Below are positions 41,447-50,113 of a stretch of DNA of 64,000 nucleotides, piece after piece; the first letter of the stretch is position 1, and each line of letters starts with the position of its first letter. The notes under the pieces are model-generated. The model did not search any database and had not been told where the DNA came from. It worked only from the letters and a program-made list of their open reading frames with translations. The DNA is from Gallionella straubiae. GTDB lineage: Bacteria > Pseudomonadota > Gammaproteobacteria > Burkholderiales > Gallionellaceae. The stretch spans positions 186,001-250,000 of the forward strand of contig NZ_CP194331.1 of assembly GCF_051257895.1 (NCBI RefSeq). Direction: 5' to 3'. The position numbers and the translations under genes were made by a program.

Positions 41447-42487
41447 ATGAAAAAAGTATTGATACTCGGCGTAAACGGCTTCATCGGCCACCACCTGTCC
41501 AACCGCATCCTCGCCACCACCGATTGGGAGGTGTACGGCATGGACATGAGCAGCGACCGTATCTCGGATCTGATCGGCAAGCCGCGCTTCCACTTTTTCG
41601 AAGGCGACATCACGATCAACAAGGAATGGGTCGAGTACCATGTGCGCAAGTGCGATGTGATCCTGCCGCTGGTGGCGATCGCGACGCCGTCCACCTACGT
41701 CAAGCAACCGCTGCGCGTGTTCGAGCTCGATTTCGAAGCCAACTTGCCGATCGTGCGTGCGGCCGTGAAATACAACAAGCACCTGGTGTTTCCGTCCACC
41801 TCCGAGGTTTACGGCATGTGCCACGACGAGGAATTCGACCCGGAAAATTCCGAGCTGATCTGCGGCCCGATCAACAAGCCGCGCTGGATCTACTCTTGCT
41901 CCAAGCAACTGATGGATCGCGTGATCTGGGGCTACGGCATGGAAGGGCTGAACTTCACGCTGTTTCGCCCGTTCAACTGGATCGGCGCCGGGCTGGATTC
42001 GATCCACACGCCGAAGGAAGGCAGCTCGCGCGTGGTCACGCAGTTCCTTGGGCACATCGTGCGCGGCGAGAACATCAGCCTCGTGGACGGCGGGCACCAG
42101 AAGCGCGCCTTCACCTACATCGACGACGGCATCGCCGCGCTGATGAAGATCATCGAGAACAAGGACGGTGTCGCGACCGGCAAGATCTACAACATCGGCA
42201 ACCCGACCAACAACTACGCGATCCGCGACCTCGCCGATATGATGCTCAAGCTGGCGAACGAATATGCCGAATACCGCGACTCGGCGCAGAAGGTGAAGAT
42301 CGTCGAAACCACCTCGGCGGCGTATTACGGCAAGGGCTATCAGGACGTGCAGAACCGCGTGCCGAAGATCACCAACACCCGCGAAGAGTTGAACTGGAAG
42401 CCGACCGTCAACATGGCCGATACGCTGCGCAAGATATTCGACGCGTATCGCGGTCAGGTGGCGGAAGCGCGCGGGCTGGTGGATTAA
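41447..42487 (+). CDS. ArnA-type UDP-glucuronate oxidative decarboxylase (separate gene)
   Basis: A 346-residue short-chain dehydrogenase corresponding to the C-terminal half of ArnA. It shows the NAD site ILGVNGFIGHHLSNRIL, catalytic Ser-Glu in PSTSEVYGM, and the Tyr/Lys pair in RWIYSCSKQLMDRVIW. It oxidises and decarboxylates UDP-glucuronate to the 4-ketopentose used by ArnB. ATG 41447 is preferred over ATG 41441 because AAGGA lies 7 bases upstream of it. The gap to the formyltransferase gene is 10 bases. Confidence 0.9.
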   Translation: MKKVLILGVNGFIGHHLSNRILATTDWEVYGMDMSSDRISDLIGKPRFHFFEGDITINKEWVEYHVRKCDVILPLVAIATPSTYVKQPLRVFELDFEANLPIVRAAVKYNKHLVFPSTSEVYGMCHDEEFDPENSELICGPINKPRWIYSCSKQLMDRVIWGYGMEGLNFTLFRPFNWIGAGLDSIHTPKEGSSRVVTQFLGHIVRGENISLVDGGHQKRAFTYIDDGIAALMKIIENKDGVATGKIYNIGNPTNNYAIRDLADMMLKLANEYAEYRDSAQKVKIVETTSAAYYGKGYQDVQNRVPKITNTREELNWKPTVNMADTLRKIFDAYRGQVAEARGLVD

Positions 42488-42499
42488 CCGGCGGTAGGT

Positions 42500-42645
42500 C
42501 GGGCTAGCGTGGCGTTAACCAATAACTTGGCTGTCGTTTTTGACCGCTTAGTCAGATGGCTATGCAAAGCTCCCCGACGTTTTTGTACCCAACATATCGG
42601 GTTACGCGATGAAGCCGCTAACCCGACCTACGCTCTGGCTCCTGA
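42500..42645 (+). repeat. REP-type repeat region between the decarboxylase gene and arnD
   Basis: Outer arms GGTCGGGCTAGCG... and ...GCTAACCCGACCTACGC form an imperfect inverted repeat. Nested inside is a degenerate copy of the 33-base hairpin (42523-42554) followed by AGATGGCTATGCAAAGCT, the same order as at 39044. No gene is present. Confidence 0.7.
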
Positions 42646-42652
42646 ATTCTGA

Positions 42653-43558
42653 ATGAAACAACTCGCCCTCAAGATCGACGTCGATACCTACCGCGGCACG
42701 CGCGAAGGCGTGCCGCGCCTGGTCGAGGCGCTGCAGCGCCACAACGCGCAGGCCACCTTTTTCTTCTCGCTCGGCCCTGATCACACCGGGCGCGCGATCA
42801 AGCGTGTGTTCCGCCCCGGATTCATCGGCAAGGTGTCGCGCACTTCGGTGGTGGAGCACTACGGCATCCAGACGCTGCTGTACGGCACATTGCTGCCGGG
42901 GCCGGACATCGGTAAAAAATGCGCGGCGATCATGCGCGGCGTGCGCGATGCGGGCTTCGAGACCGGCATCCACTGTTACGACCATATCCGCTGGCAGGAT
43001 CACGTGGCGGGCAAGGATGCCGAATGGACGCGGTGCGAGCTGCAGCGCGCGGCAGATCGCTACCAGGAAATTTTCGGCGAATCGCCGCATGCGCATGCCG
43101 CCGCCGGCTGGCAGACGAACCGCCACGCATTGCGCCTGACGCAGCACATGGGGTTCGACTACAGCTCCGACACGCGCGGCACGCATCCCTTCATCCCGAC
43201 CTGGCAGGCCGAGATCGTCGCCTGCCCGCAACTGCCCACCACGCTGCCGACGCTGGACGAGCTGCTGAATCGCGACGGCATCACGCGGGACAACATCGCG
43301 CAGCATATCCTGCAACTGACTGCAGATGCGCCGGCAACAGGACATGTGTTCACGCTGCATGCCGAACTGGAAGGCGGCAAGCTGTTGCCGATTTTCGAGC
43401 AGTTGCTTGAGGGCTGGCAGGCACAGGGCTATGAACTGGTGTCGCTGCGCCAATACCTGCAAGGGCTGGACGCCGGGGCGCTGCCGCGCCATGAGGTGGC
43501 AATGCGCGAGGTGGAAGGGCGGGTGGGCACGCTGGCGGTTGCGGTGGAGGCAACATAG
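42653..43558 (+). CDS. arnD: 4-deoxy-4-formamido-L-arabinose-phosphoundecaprenol deformylase ArnD
   Basis: A 301-residue polysaccharide-deacetylase-family enzyme. The start KQLALKIDVDTYRGTREGVPRLVEAL holds the metal-binding Asp, GIHCYDHIRWQDHV the His motif, and SSDTRGTHPFIP the substrate region typical of ArnD. It removes the formyl group from undecaprenyl-phosphate-Ara4FN, making the modification irreversible. It closes the arn cluster, and all catalytic steps from UDP-glucuronate to lipid A are now represented in the window. Confidence 0.9.
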   Translation: MKQLALKIDVDTYRGTREGVPRLVEALQRHNAQATFFFSLGPDHTGRAIKRVFRPGFIGKVSRTSVVEHYGIQTLLYGTLLPGPDIGKKCAAIMRGVRDAGFETGIHCYDHIRWQDHVAGKDAEWTRCELQRAADRYQEIFGESPHAHAAAGWQTNRHALRLTQHMGFDYSSDTRGTHPFIPTWQAEIVACPQLPTTLPTLDELLNRDGITRDNIAQHILQLTADAPATGHVFTLHAELEGGKLLPIFEQLLEGWQAQGYELVSLRQYLQGLDAGALPRHEVAMREVEGRVGTLAVAVEAT

Positions 43559-43651
43559 CCGGACGGGCGCTCTCACCTGCTACCCCCAATCGCCTGTGCA
43601 ACCTTGCAAATTGCTAGTATATTTGCCGGCAAAATAAAAATCGGGGGGTGT

Positions 43652-44494
43652 ATGCCGGAAGCCGAAGGATTGGGACACTGGGTAGCGACGCTCACGCGCG
43701 CGGATCTGCCTGTCCTGAAACAGACCGCACGCGATCTGGCAGCGTTGCGCGAGGACGACCGAAGACTGAGCACCTCTTCCATCGCAGGGGTCATCGCGCG
43801 CGACCCCATCCTGACCGTCAAGCTGCTGCGCTACCTCCAGCAGCACAAGCACAAGAAGCAGATCGCCGAAGTTGTCCAGGTGGAGCAGGCGTTGCTGATG
43901 CTCGGCATAGAGTCTTTTTTCAACAAAGTCCCATCCGGTCTGCTGGTCGAGGATTTTCTGAAGCCGCATATCGCCGCGCTTCCTCCTGCGCTGCGTGCCG
44001 TACATCGCTCGCATCGTGCCTCGGAATACGCCATGGACTGGGCGGCGCGGTTGCACGACCTGCATTATGAAGAGGTGCGCATCGCCGCCCTGCTGCACGA
44101 CATCGCCGAGATCCTGATGTGGTGTTTCGCCCCGCAGCCGATGCTGGAAATCCGGGCCGCCCAGCAGAAGGATAAAACGTTGCGCAGCCACGATGTCCAG
44201 CAGCAGGTGCTGGGATTCACCCTGCTCGAACTGCAACGGGAACTGGTGGTGCAGTGGGGCCTGCCGCAGCTCTTATCGACCCTGATGGACGATTCCTGCG
44301 CGAACCAGACGCGCGTGCGCAATGTCGTGCTGGCGGTCAACCTCGCACGACATTCAGCCAATGGATGGGACGACGCAGCCTTGCCGGACGACTTCAGGGA
44401 AATCGGCGAACTGCTGCGCATGCCCGCCGAGCAGGTGATGCTCATGCTGGAAGAGGATGAAGGTATCGTGTGCGACCTCAGCAAGCCGCATTGA
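43652..44494 (+). CDS. HDOD-domain signalling protein
   Basis: A 280-residue protein with an HDOD domain (roughly residues 20-215): LKQTARDLAAL, IAGVIARDPILTVKLLRYLQ, AEVVQVEQALLMLGIESFF, EVRIAALLHDIAEILMWC. HDOD is an HD-related domain lacking catalytic metal residues, used in regulation. GGGGGG precedes ATG 43652. It is followed 4 bases later by the CxxCH sensor gene, and the three genes to 48196 look like one signalling operon. The target is unknown. Confidence 0.82.
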   Translation: MPEAEGLGHWVATLTRADLPVLKQTARDLAALREDDRRLSTSSIAGVIARDPILTVKLLRYLQQHKHKKQIAEVVQVEQALLMLGIESFFNKVPSGLLVEDFLKPHIAALPPALRAVHRSHRASEYAMDWAARLHDLHYEEVRIAALLHDIAEILMWCFAPQPMLEIRAAQQKDKTLRSHDVQQQVLGFTLLELQRELVVQWGLPQLLSTLMDDSCANQTRVRNVVLAVNLARHSANGWDDAALPDDFREIGELLRMPAEQVMLMLEEDEGIVCDLSKPH

Positions 44495-44498
44495 GACG

Positions 44499-45407
44499 AT
44501 GATCTCGCAGACAGGTAATCCCGATATTCCCCATGGTTTCTGGCTGCGCAGATACGGTCTGCTGGCGCTCATCTGGAGCGCCCTGGCGGGAGGTTCCTTG
44601 CTGTGGAATTTGTACCAGGAAAATCAGAGCGTCCTGGAGATGGCAACCGTGGCGACGCGCGCCAACATCCAGAAGGATATCGGCTTTCGCAACTGGGTGA
44701 ATTCGCATGGCGGTGTCTATGTCACCCCGACCGAACGCACGCCGCCCAATCCCTATCTCGATATTCCTGACCGCGACGTGGTTACCACTACTGGCAAGGC
44801 GCTGACGCTCATGAACCCGGCCTATGTGCTGCGCCAGATGCAGAGTGAATTTCCCGACGAATACGGCACCAGGAGCCGCATCACCAGCCTCAAGCCGCTC
44901 AATCCCGCGAATGCGCCCGACGAGTGGGAAGCCAAGGCATTGAAGAGCTTCGAGCAGGGCAGCAGGGACTTTCTGGAAGTGCAGGAGATAGGCGGGCGGC
45001 CCTACCTGCGGATGATGGAGCCGTTCATCGTCAATCAGGGATGCATGAAGTGCCATGCGCATCAGGGCTACAGGATAGGCGACGTGCGCGGCGGGATCGG
45101 CTCGTCCGTCGCGCTGGATCGCTTCTATGTACACCGGCGCAGGCACAGCGGCATCATCATGTTGTCCCATGGCGTGGCCTGGCTGATCGGTTTGGCGGGG
45201 ATCGGCATCTCATACCGGCGCGACCGGCGCCTGGCCGCCGAGCGCCATGAGTCCGGCCGGAAACTGCAGCAGCAGCAGCTCGACGAGTTGCTGCGCTTCC
45301 AGAAGCTCACCGTGGGGCGGGAGTTGCGCATGAAGGAGCTCGTCGAGGAAAACATCGCCTTGCATAAGCAGATCGACTCCGCCAGGCCGGGTGACACAAA
45401 GCCATGA
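44499..45407 (+). CDS. Membrane c-type haem sensor-like protein (DUF3365/Tll0287-like)
   Basis: A 302-residue protein: one membrane helix near residues 18-38, an exported domain of about 190 residues, a second helix (MLSHGVAWLIGLAGIGISY), then a coiled coil with QQQQLDELLRFQKL. The exported domain holds CMKCHAH, a single c-type haem attachment motif, in the arrangement of DUF3365 proteins, which include redox or gas sensors. It lies between the HDOD and HD-GYP genes and overlaps the latter by 4 bases, so it probably supplies a redox signal to it. Confidence 0.78.
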   Translation: MISQTGNPDIPHGFWLRRYGLLALIWSALAGGSLLWNLYQENQSVLEMATVATRANIQKDIGFRNWVNSHGGVYVTPTERTPPNPYLDIPDRDVVTTTGKALTLMNPAYVLRQMQSEFPDEYGTRSRITSLKPLNPANAPDEWEAKALKSFEQGSRDFLEVQEIGGRPYLRMMEPFIVNQGCMKCHAHQGYRIGDVRGGIGSSVALDRFYVHRRRHSGIIMLSHGVAWLIGLAGIGISYRRDRRLAAERHESGRKLQQQQLDELLRFQKLTVGRELRMKELVEENIALHKQIDSARPGDTKP

Positions 45408-48196
45408 GCGACACCGAAAAATTGCGGCAGGAACTGCAGGCGGCGCGGCAGACGATCGCCGAATTGCAGGCCAGGCTGGGAAACCGCGAGGAAACTCACC
45501 GGCTCGCAACGCTGGAGCTCGAAGAAAACCGCAGCGCGCTGCTGTTCATGCTCGAAGACCTGGAACATGCGCGCAAGAAAATCGAGCACTCGCACAAGGA
45601 ATGGATGGACGCGCTGGACGTGGTGAAAGATCCCATCTTCATGCACGACGGGGAATACCGCATCCTGCGTTGCAACAAGGCTTACCAGCAATGCGCCGGG
45701 CTCAAGTTTGGGGAAATCATCGGTCGGCCATACTACGAAATCTTCCCCAGGAGCGATGGGCCATTGTCCTGCTGCCTGCGCGCGATGAAAAAAGCCACAA
45801 CGGAAGAAGAGGAGGAAGTGGCCGTCGGTGATACAACCTACCGCTCGCGAGCCTTTCCAGTCAATGATGAGCATGGCGCTTATCTCTATTCGGTGCACAT
45901 CCTGGATGACGTCACCGATAGCCGCCGCGCCGAAAAAATGTTGCGCGAAAACGAGCAGAACTACCGCACGCTGGCCGACTCTGCCCCGGCGCTGATCTGG
46001 GCTTCCGGTACCGACCATCTGTGCAACTATTTTAACCGGCCCTGGCTGGAATTCACCGGGCGCACGCTGGGACAGGAGCTGGGCAACGGCTGGACAGAGG
46101 GCGTGCACCCGGACGATATCCAGCACTGCCTGGATGTATATCTCTCGGCCTTCGAACGGCGCGAGCCGTTCAGCATGGAATACCGCATGCGCCGGCATGA
46201 CGGCGAGTACCGCTGGATGCGCGATGACGGCTGCCCGCGTTACGACAGCGACGGGAATTTCATCGGTTATCTCGGCTACCTGATGGACGTCACCGAGCGC
46301 AGGCTGGCGGAGCAGGAACTGCGGCTGAGAGCGCAGTTCCTGGATGGCGCCAATGATTCGATCTTCGTGAGCGATTTCGACGGGAACTTCATTTACCTGA
46401 ACGAGGCCGCCTGGAAGTCGCGCGGCTACACCATGGACGAATTGATGGGCATGAACCTGCATGTCCTCGATACGCCGGAATACGGGCAACTTCTCGATAT
46501 CCGGTTCAAGGAGTTGCTGGAAAAAGGACACTGTGTTTTTGAATCCGCGCACCGCTGCAAGGGCGGCCCGGTCATACCCATCGAAGTCAGTGCGCGCCTC
46601 ATCGAATCGGGGGGCCACCGGCTGATTCTCGCCGCAGCCCGGGACATCACCGAGCGCAGGCAGGCCGAGCGGGCGCTGCGCGAGAGCGAGGAGACCTACC
46701 GCTCGCTGTTCGAGAACACGCTGAACGGCATCGCCCACTGCCGCGTGATCTTCGAGGGCGAGACTCCGGTCGATATCGAATACCTCAGGGTCAACCCGGG
46801 TTTCGAAAAGATAACCGGCCTGCAAGAGGTGGAGGGGCGGAGGATCAGCGAGGTTATTCCCGGCTACGGCCGCGACAACCCGGAGTCGCTCGAAGTTTTT
46901 GGCCGGGTGGCGCGCACCAGGGAGCCCGCCCGCTGGGAGCACCACCTGGCCGCCCTGGACAGGTGGTTCTCGTTCTCCGTCTATTCTCCGGCACAGGGCG
47001 AAATCGTCATCGTGAGCGACAACATCACCGAGCGCAAGAAGGCGGAAATCGCGCTCAATCATGCCAATCGCGCCCTGTCCGCGCTGAGTGCGGTAAACCG
47101 GAGCCTGGTTCATGCGGACGACGAAACGGAATTGCTGCAGTCGATCTGCCGCTCCATCGTCGAACAGCACGGCTACCGGATGGCCTGGGTGGGCTATGTG
47201 CAACACGATGAAAACAAGTCCGTAAAAATCATGGCGAGCGCCGGTCATGTCGAGGGCTATCTGGACAACATAAACGTTACCTGGGCGGAGACCGAGCGCG
47301 GCATGGGGCCGACCGGGCGCGCCATCCGCAGCGGCACCACACAGTTATGCCAGGACTTCGCCAATGACCCGCGCCACCTGCCGTGGCGCGAGGCGGCGCT
47401 CCAGCACGGTTATGTCGCCAGCATCGCGCTGCCGCTGGCCAACGGCGAGGTATTCGGTGCACTTACCGTATATGCCGATGAGATAAATGCCTTCAGTCAC
47501 GCCGAAGTCGAGCTGCTGGAAGAGATGGCAGGGGATATGGCGTTCGGCGTGCGCACTCTGCATATCCGCCAGGAGCGCGACCTTGCGCTGGAACAGAACC
47601 GGCGGCAAGTGGAGCAACTGCAGAGCAACCTGGAGGATACGGTGCATGCAATCGCCACCATCGTGGAAATGCGCGACCCTTACACCGCAGGCCATCAGGC
47701 CAGGGTGGCCGATCTCGCGGCGGCGATTGCCAGGCAAATGGGGCTGTCCGACGAGCAGGTACACGGCATCCATCTTGCCGGGGTATTGCATGACTTGGGG
47801 AAAATCCGGATTCCGGCGGAAATCCTCAGCAAACCCGGCAAGATCAGCGACATCGAGCGTAGCCTGATCGAGGCACATCCCCAGGCGGGCTATGATATTT
47901 TGCAGGGCATCAATTTCCCTTGGCCGATAGCGCAAATGGTACAGCAACACCATGAGCGGCTCGACGGTTCAGGCTATCCCCAGGGGCTCAAGGGCGAGGC
48001 CATCCTGTTTGAGGCGCGCATCCTGAGCGTGGCGGACGTGGTCGAGTCGATGTCATCGCACCGCCCCTATCGCCCCGGGTGGGGTGTCGATGCTGCGCTT
48101 GAGGAGATCACCGGGCAACGCGGCATCCATTTCGACCCGCAGGTGGTGGGTGCGTGCCTGGCTCTGTTCCACGAGGGGGGTTACCGCTTCCCATAG
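45404..48196 (+). CDS. Multi-PAS, GAF and HD-GYP protein (probable c-di-GMP phosphodiesterase)
   Basis: A 930-residue cytoplasmic protein. A coiled coil (1-60) leads into four PAS/PAC units (about 65-175, 185-300, 305-425, 430-545), a GAF domain (about 560-725) and an HD-GYP domain (about 745-930). The last has HQARVADLAAAIARQMG, HLAGVLHDLGKIRIPAEIL and HHERLDGSGYPQGLKGEAI, so the metal-binding and GYP residues are intact. It should degrade cyclic di-GMP. No membrane segment is present, so coupling to the haem protein encoded upstream (4-base overlap) is likely but inferred. Confidence 0.87.
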   Translation: MSDTEKLRQELQAARQTIAELQARLGNREETHRLATLELEENRSALLFMLEDLEHARKKIEHSHKEWMDALDVVKDPIFMHDGEYRILRCNKAYQQCAGLKFGEIIGRPYYEIFPRSDGPLSCCLRAMKKATTEEEEEVAVGDTTYRSRAFPVNDEHGAYLYSVHILDDVTDSRRAEKMLRENEQNYRTLADSAPALIWASGTDHLCNYFNRPWLEFTGRTLGQELGNGWTEGVHPDDIQHCLDVYLSAFERREPFSMEYRMRRHDGEYRWMRDDGCPRYDSDGNFIGYLGYLMDVTERRLAEQELRLRAQFLDGANDSIFVSDFDGNFIYLNEAAWKSRGYTMDELMGMNLHVLDTPEYGQLLDIRFKELLEKGHCVFESAHRCKGGPVIPIEVSARLIESGGHRLILAAARDITERRQAERALRESEETYRSLFENTLNGIAHCRVIFEGETPVDIEYLRVNPGFEKITGLQEVEGRRISEVIPGYGRDNPESLEVFGRVARTREPARWEHHLAALDRWFSFSVYSPAQGEIVIVSDNITERKKAEIALNHANRALSALSAVNRSLVHADDETELLQSICRSIVEQHGYRMAWVGYVQHDENKSVKIMASAGHVEGYLDNINVTWAETERGMGPTGRAIRSGTTQLCQDFANDPRHLPWREAALQHGYVASIALPLANGEVFGALTVYADEINAFSHAEVELLEEMAGDMAFGVRTLHIRQERDLALEQNRRQVEQLQSNLEDTVHAIATIVEMRDPYTAGHQARVADLAAAIARQMGLSDEQVHGIHLAGVLHDLGKIRIPAEILSKPGKISDIERSLIEAHPQAGYDILQGINFPWPIAQMVQQHHERLDGSGYPQGLKGEAILFEARILSVADVVESMSSHRPYRPGWGVDAALEEITGQRGIHFDPQVVGACLALFHEGGYRFP

Positions 48197-48221
48197 CCCG
48201 GATATTTCAGCGGCATTCAAT

Positions 48222-48286
48222 GCAGGAGCCCGGCTTGCCGGGCGCTTTGCCCGAAACCTTATCGCGCAAACAAGTTGCGCTCCTGC
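48222..48286 (+). repeat. REP-type palindrome downstream of the HD-GYP gene
   Basis: GCAGGAGC (48222-48229) mirrors GCTCCTGC (48279-48286). Nested inside are CCCGGCTTGCCGGG and GCGCAAACAAGTTGCGC. It belongs to the same family as the repeat at 34470-34538. The remaining bases of the 48197-48413 gap hold no gene. Confidence 0.7.
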
Positions 48287-48413
48287 GTTTCATTGGCATT
48301 CATTCTGGCTGCGATACCCATTGTATTTTGCGTCATGGGTGCGTACCCCAATATTCATGAGGCTTTTCGTTGAATTACACGAAGGGCGATGAAATATGCG
48401 GGCTAGGCGCGCC

Positions 48414-49580
48414 TTAGTCCTTGCCGAACAAATCGCGGCTGTAAACCTTGTCAGCCACATCCAGGATGTCGTCGGTAATGCGGTTCGCGACGATGACGTC
48501 GGATTCCTTCTTGAATTGAGCCAAGTCGTTCACCACCCTGGAGCGGAAAAACTCCGGCTCCTTGAGCGCGGGTTCATAAACGATGACCTCGATCCCCCTC
48601 GCCTTGATGCGCTTCATGATGCCCTGGATGCTGGAAGAGCGGAAATTGTCCGACCCGCTCTTCATGACCAGGCGGTGGATGCCGACGATCTTGGGGTTGC
48701 GCCTGACGATGCTTTCCGCAATGAAGTCCTTGCGTGTCGTGTTGGATTCGACGATGGCGTGGATCAGGTTTTGCGGGACATCCTGGTAGTTGGCGAGCAA
48801 CTGCTTCGTGTCCTTGGGCAGGCAATAGCCGCCGTAACCGAACGACGGATTGTTGTAGTGGCCTCCGATGCGCGGATCGAGGCTGACCCCCTGGATGATC
48901 TGCTTTGTATCGAGCCCATGGGTAGCCGCATAAGTGTCGAGCTCGTTGAAGTAGGCCACGCGCATGGCGAGGTAGGTGTTGGCGAAGAGCTTGACCGCCT
49001 CGGCCTCGGTCGAGTCGGTGAACAGGGTGGGGATGTCCTGCTTGATCGCGCCCTGCTTGAGCAGGCCGGCAAAGATTTCGGCACGCTTTGAGCGTTCACC
49101 TACGACAATCCGCGAGGGGTGCAGGTTGTCGTACAGTGCGCGGCCTTCGCGCAAAAACTCCGGAGAGAAAATCAGGTTGTCGCAGTTGAATTTCGTGCGG
49201 GTCTTGACGGTGTAGCCCACGGGAATGGTGGACTTGATGACCATCACCGCCTGCGGGTTGATGCTCAGGACGTCCTGGATGACCGACTCGATCGAGCGGG
49301 TGTTGAAGTAGTTGGTCTCCGGGTCGTAGTCGGTCGGGGTGGCGATGATGACGTAGTCCGCCCCGGTGTAGGCTTCGCGCTTGTCGAGCGTGGCCCTGAA
49401 GTTGAGGGCCTTGTGCTGCAGGTAATCCTCGATCTCGGCATCTTCGATGGGCGACTGCTTGCGGTTGAGCATCTCGACCTTTTCAGGGACGATGTCGATC
49501 GCAACCACCTCATTGTGCTGGGAAAGCAGGATGGCGTTGGACAGGCCTACATATCCGGTACCGGCGATGGCAATTTTCAT
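48414..49580 (-). CDS. ugd: UDP-glucose 6-dehydrogenase
   Basis: A 388-residue NAD-dependent enzyme making UDP-glucuronate. The start is MKIAIAGTGYVGLSNAILLSQHNEV. Central FGYGGYCLPKDTKQLL holds the catalytic Cys, and LRVAYFNELDTYA lies in the dimer helix. This shorter form (388 residues) matches E. coli Ugd. UDP-glucuronate is the substrate of the ArnA-type decarboxylase 6 kb away, so the gene completes the aminoarabinose pathway. It is transcribed alone on the minus strand. Confidence 0.93.
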   Translation of the reverse strand: MKIAIAGTGYVGLSNAILLSQHNEVVAIDIVPEKVEMLNRKQSPIEDAEIEDYLQHKALNFRATLDKREAYTGADYVIIATPTDYDPETNYFNTRSIESVIQDVLSINPQAVMVIKSTIPVGYTVKTRTKFNCDNLIFSPEFLREGRALYDNLHPSRIVVGERSKRAEIFAGLLKQGAIKQDIPTLFTDSTEAEAVKLFANTYLAMRVAYFNELDTYAATHGLDTKQIIQGVSLDPRIGGHYNNPSFGYGGYCLPKDTKQLLANYQDVPQNLIHAIVESNTTRKDFIAESIVRRNPKIVGIHRLVMKSGSDNFRSSSIQGIMKRIKARGIEVIVYEPALKEPEFFRSRVVNDLAQFKKESDVIVANRITDDILDVADKVYSRDLFGKD

Positions 49581-49648
49581 GGATTGAACGTTAGCGTCCT
49601 AAAAATATGGCGCGCATTATGCCGCAGAAGAGCGGTGCCGTCAGCCGC

Positions 49649-50035
49649 CTAGGCATTCGCCAGCGCGCGTTCGATCTTTGTGTCGGCCTCCTGCGCCAGC
49701 TTTGCTAGCCCCGCATCGCCGAGAATCTGCATCATCGCGGTCGGCTTGGCGAGCTCCAGCGAAATCCTTCCCGGCGCGACTTCGCGGACCACCGCGTTGC
49801 AGGGCAGCAGGCTCGCCACGTCGCTGTTCGCGGTGTAGGCCTCATAGGCCAGCATCGGGTTGCACGCGCCGAGGATCACCGTGGGGATGAGGTCCTTGCC
49901 GGTTCTCTCCTTGATCTTGCTGTGCATGTCGATGCGCGTCAGGATGCCGAAGCCCTCGGCGCCCAGCGCCTTGGTGATGCGCTCGATGGCTTGATCCATG
50001 GTTGTGGAAATTTCGCGTTTGAAGTTGATGGTCAT
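49649..50035 (-). CDS. DUF302-domain protein
   Basis: A 128-residue protein of the DUF302 family: MTINFKREISTTMDQAIERITKALGAEGFGILTRIDM..., then LGACNPMLAYEAYTANSDVASLLPCNAVVRE. The strand-helix pattern is typical; family members are small alpha/beta proteins, some linked to sulfur or metal metabolism, without an agreed biochemical role. The two cysteines (GACNP and LPCN) are conserved features of the family. It stands alone between ugd and miaA. Confidence 0.8.
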   Translation of the reverse strand: MTINFKREISTTMDQAIERITKALGAEGFGILTRIDMHSKIKERTGKDLIPTVILGACNPMLAYEAYTANSDVASLLPCNAVVREVAPGRISLELAKPTAMMQILGDAGLAKLAQEADTKIERALANA

Positions 50036-50113
50036 GACGGGTCTCCTTGCATTGGTTGAGGGGCAACTTGAATATTAGCGAATGCTAACACAGTGGTTTG
50101 CCGAATAACAGGC

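Noticed and set aside
45125..47248. 707-codon minus-strand frame
   Set aside because: Antisense of the PAS-GAF-HD-GYP gene, whose domains are clear on the other strand.
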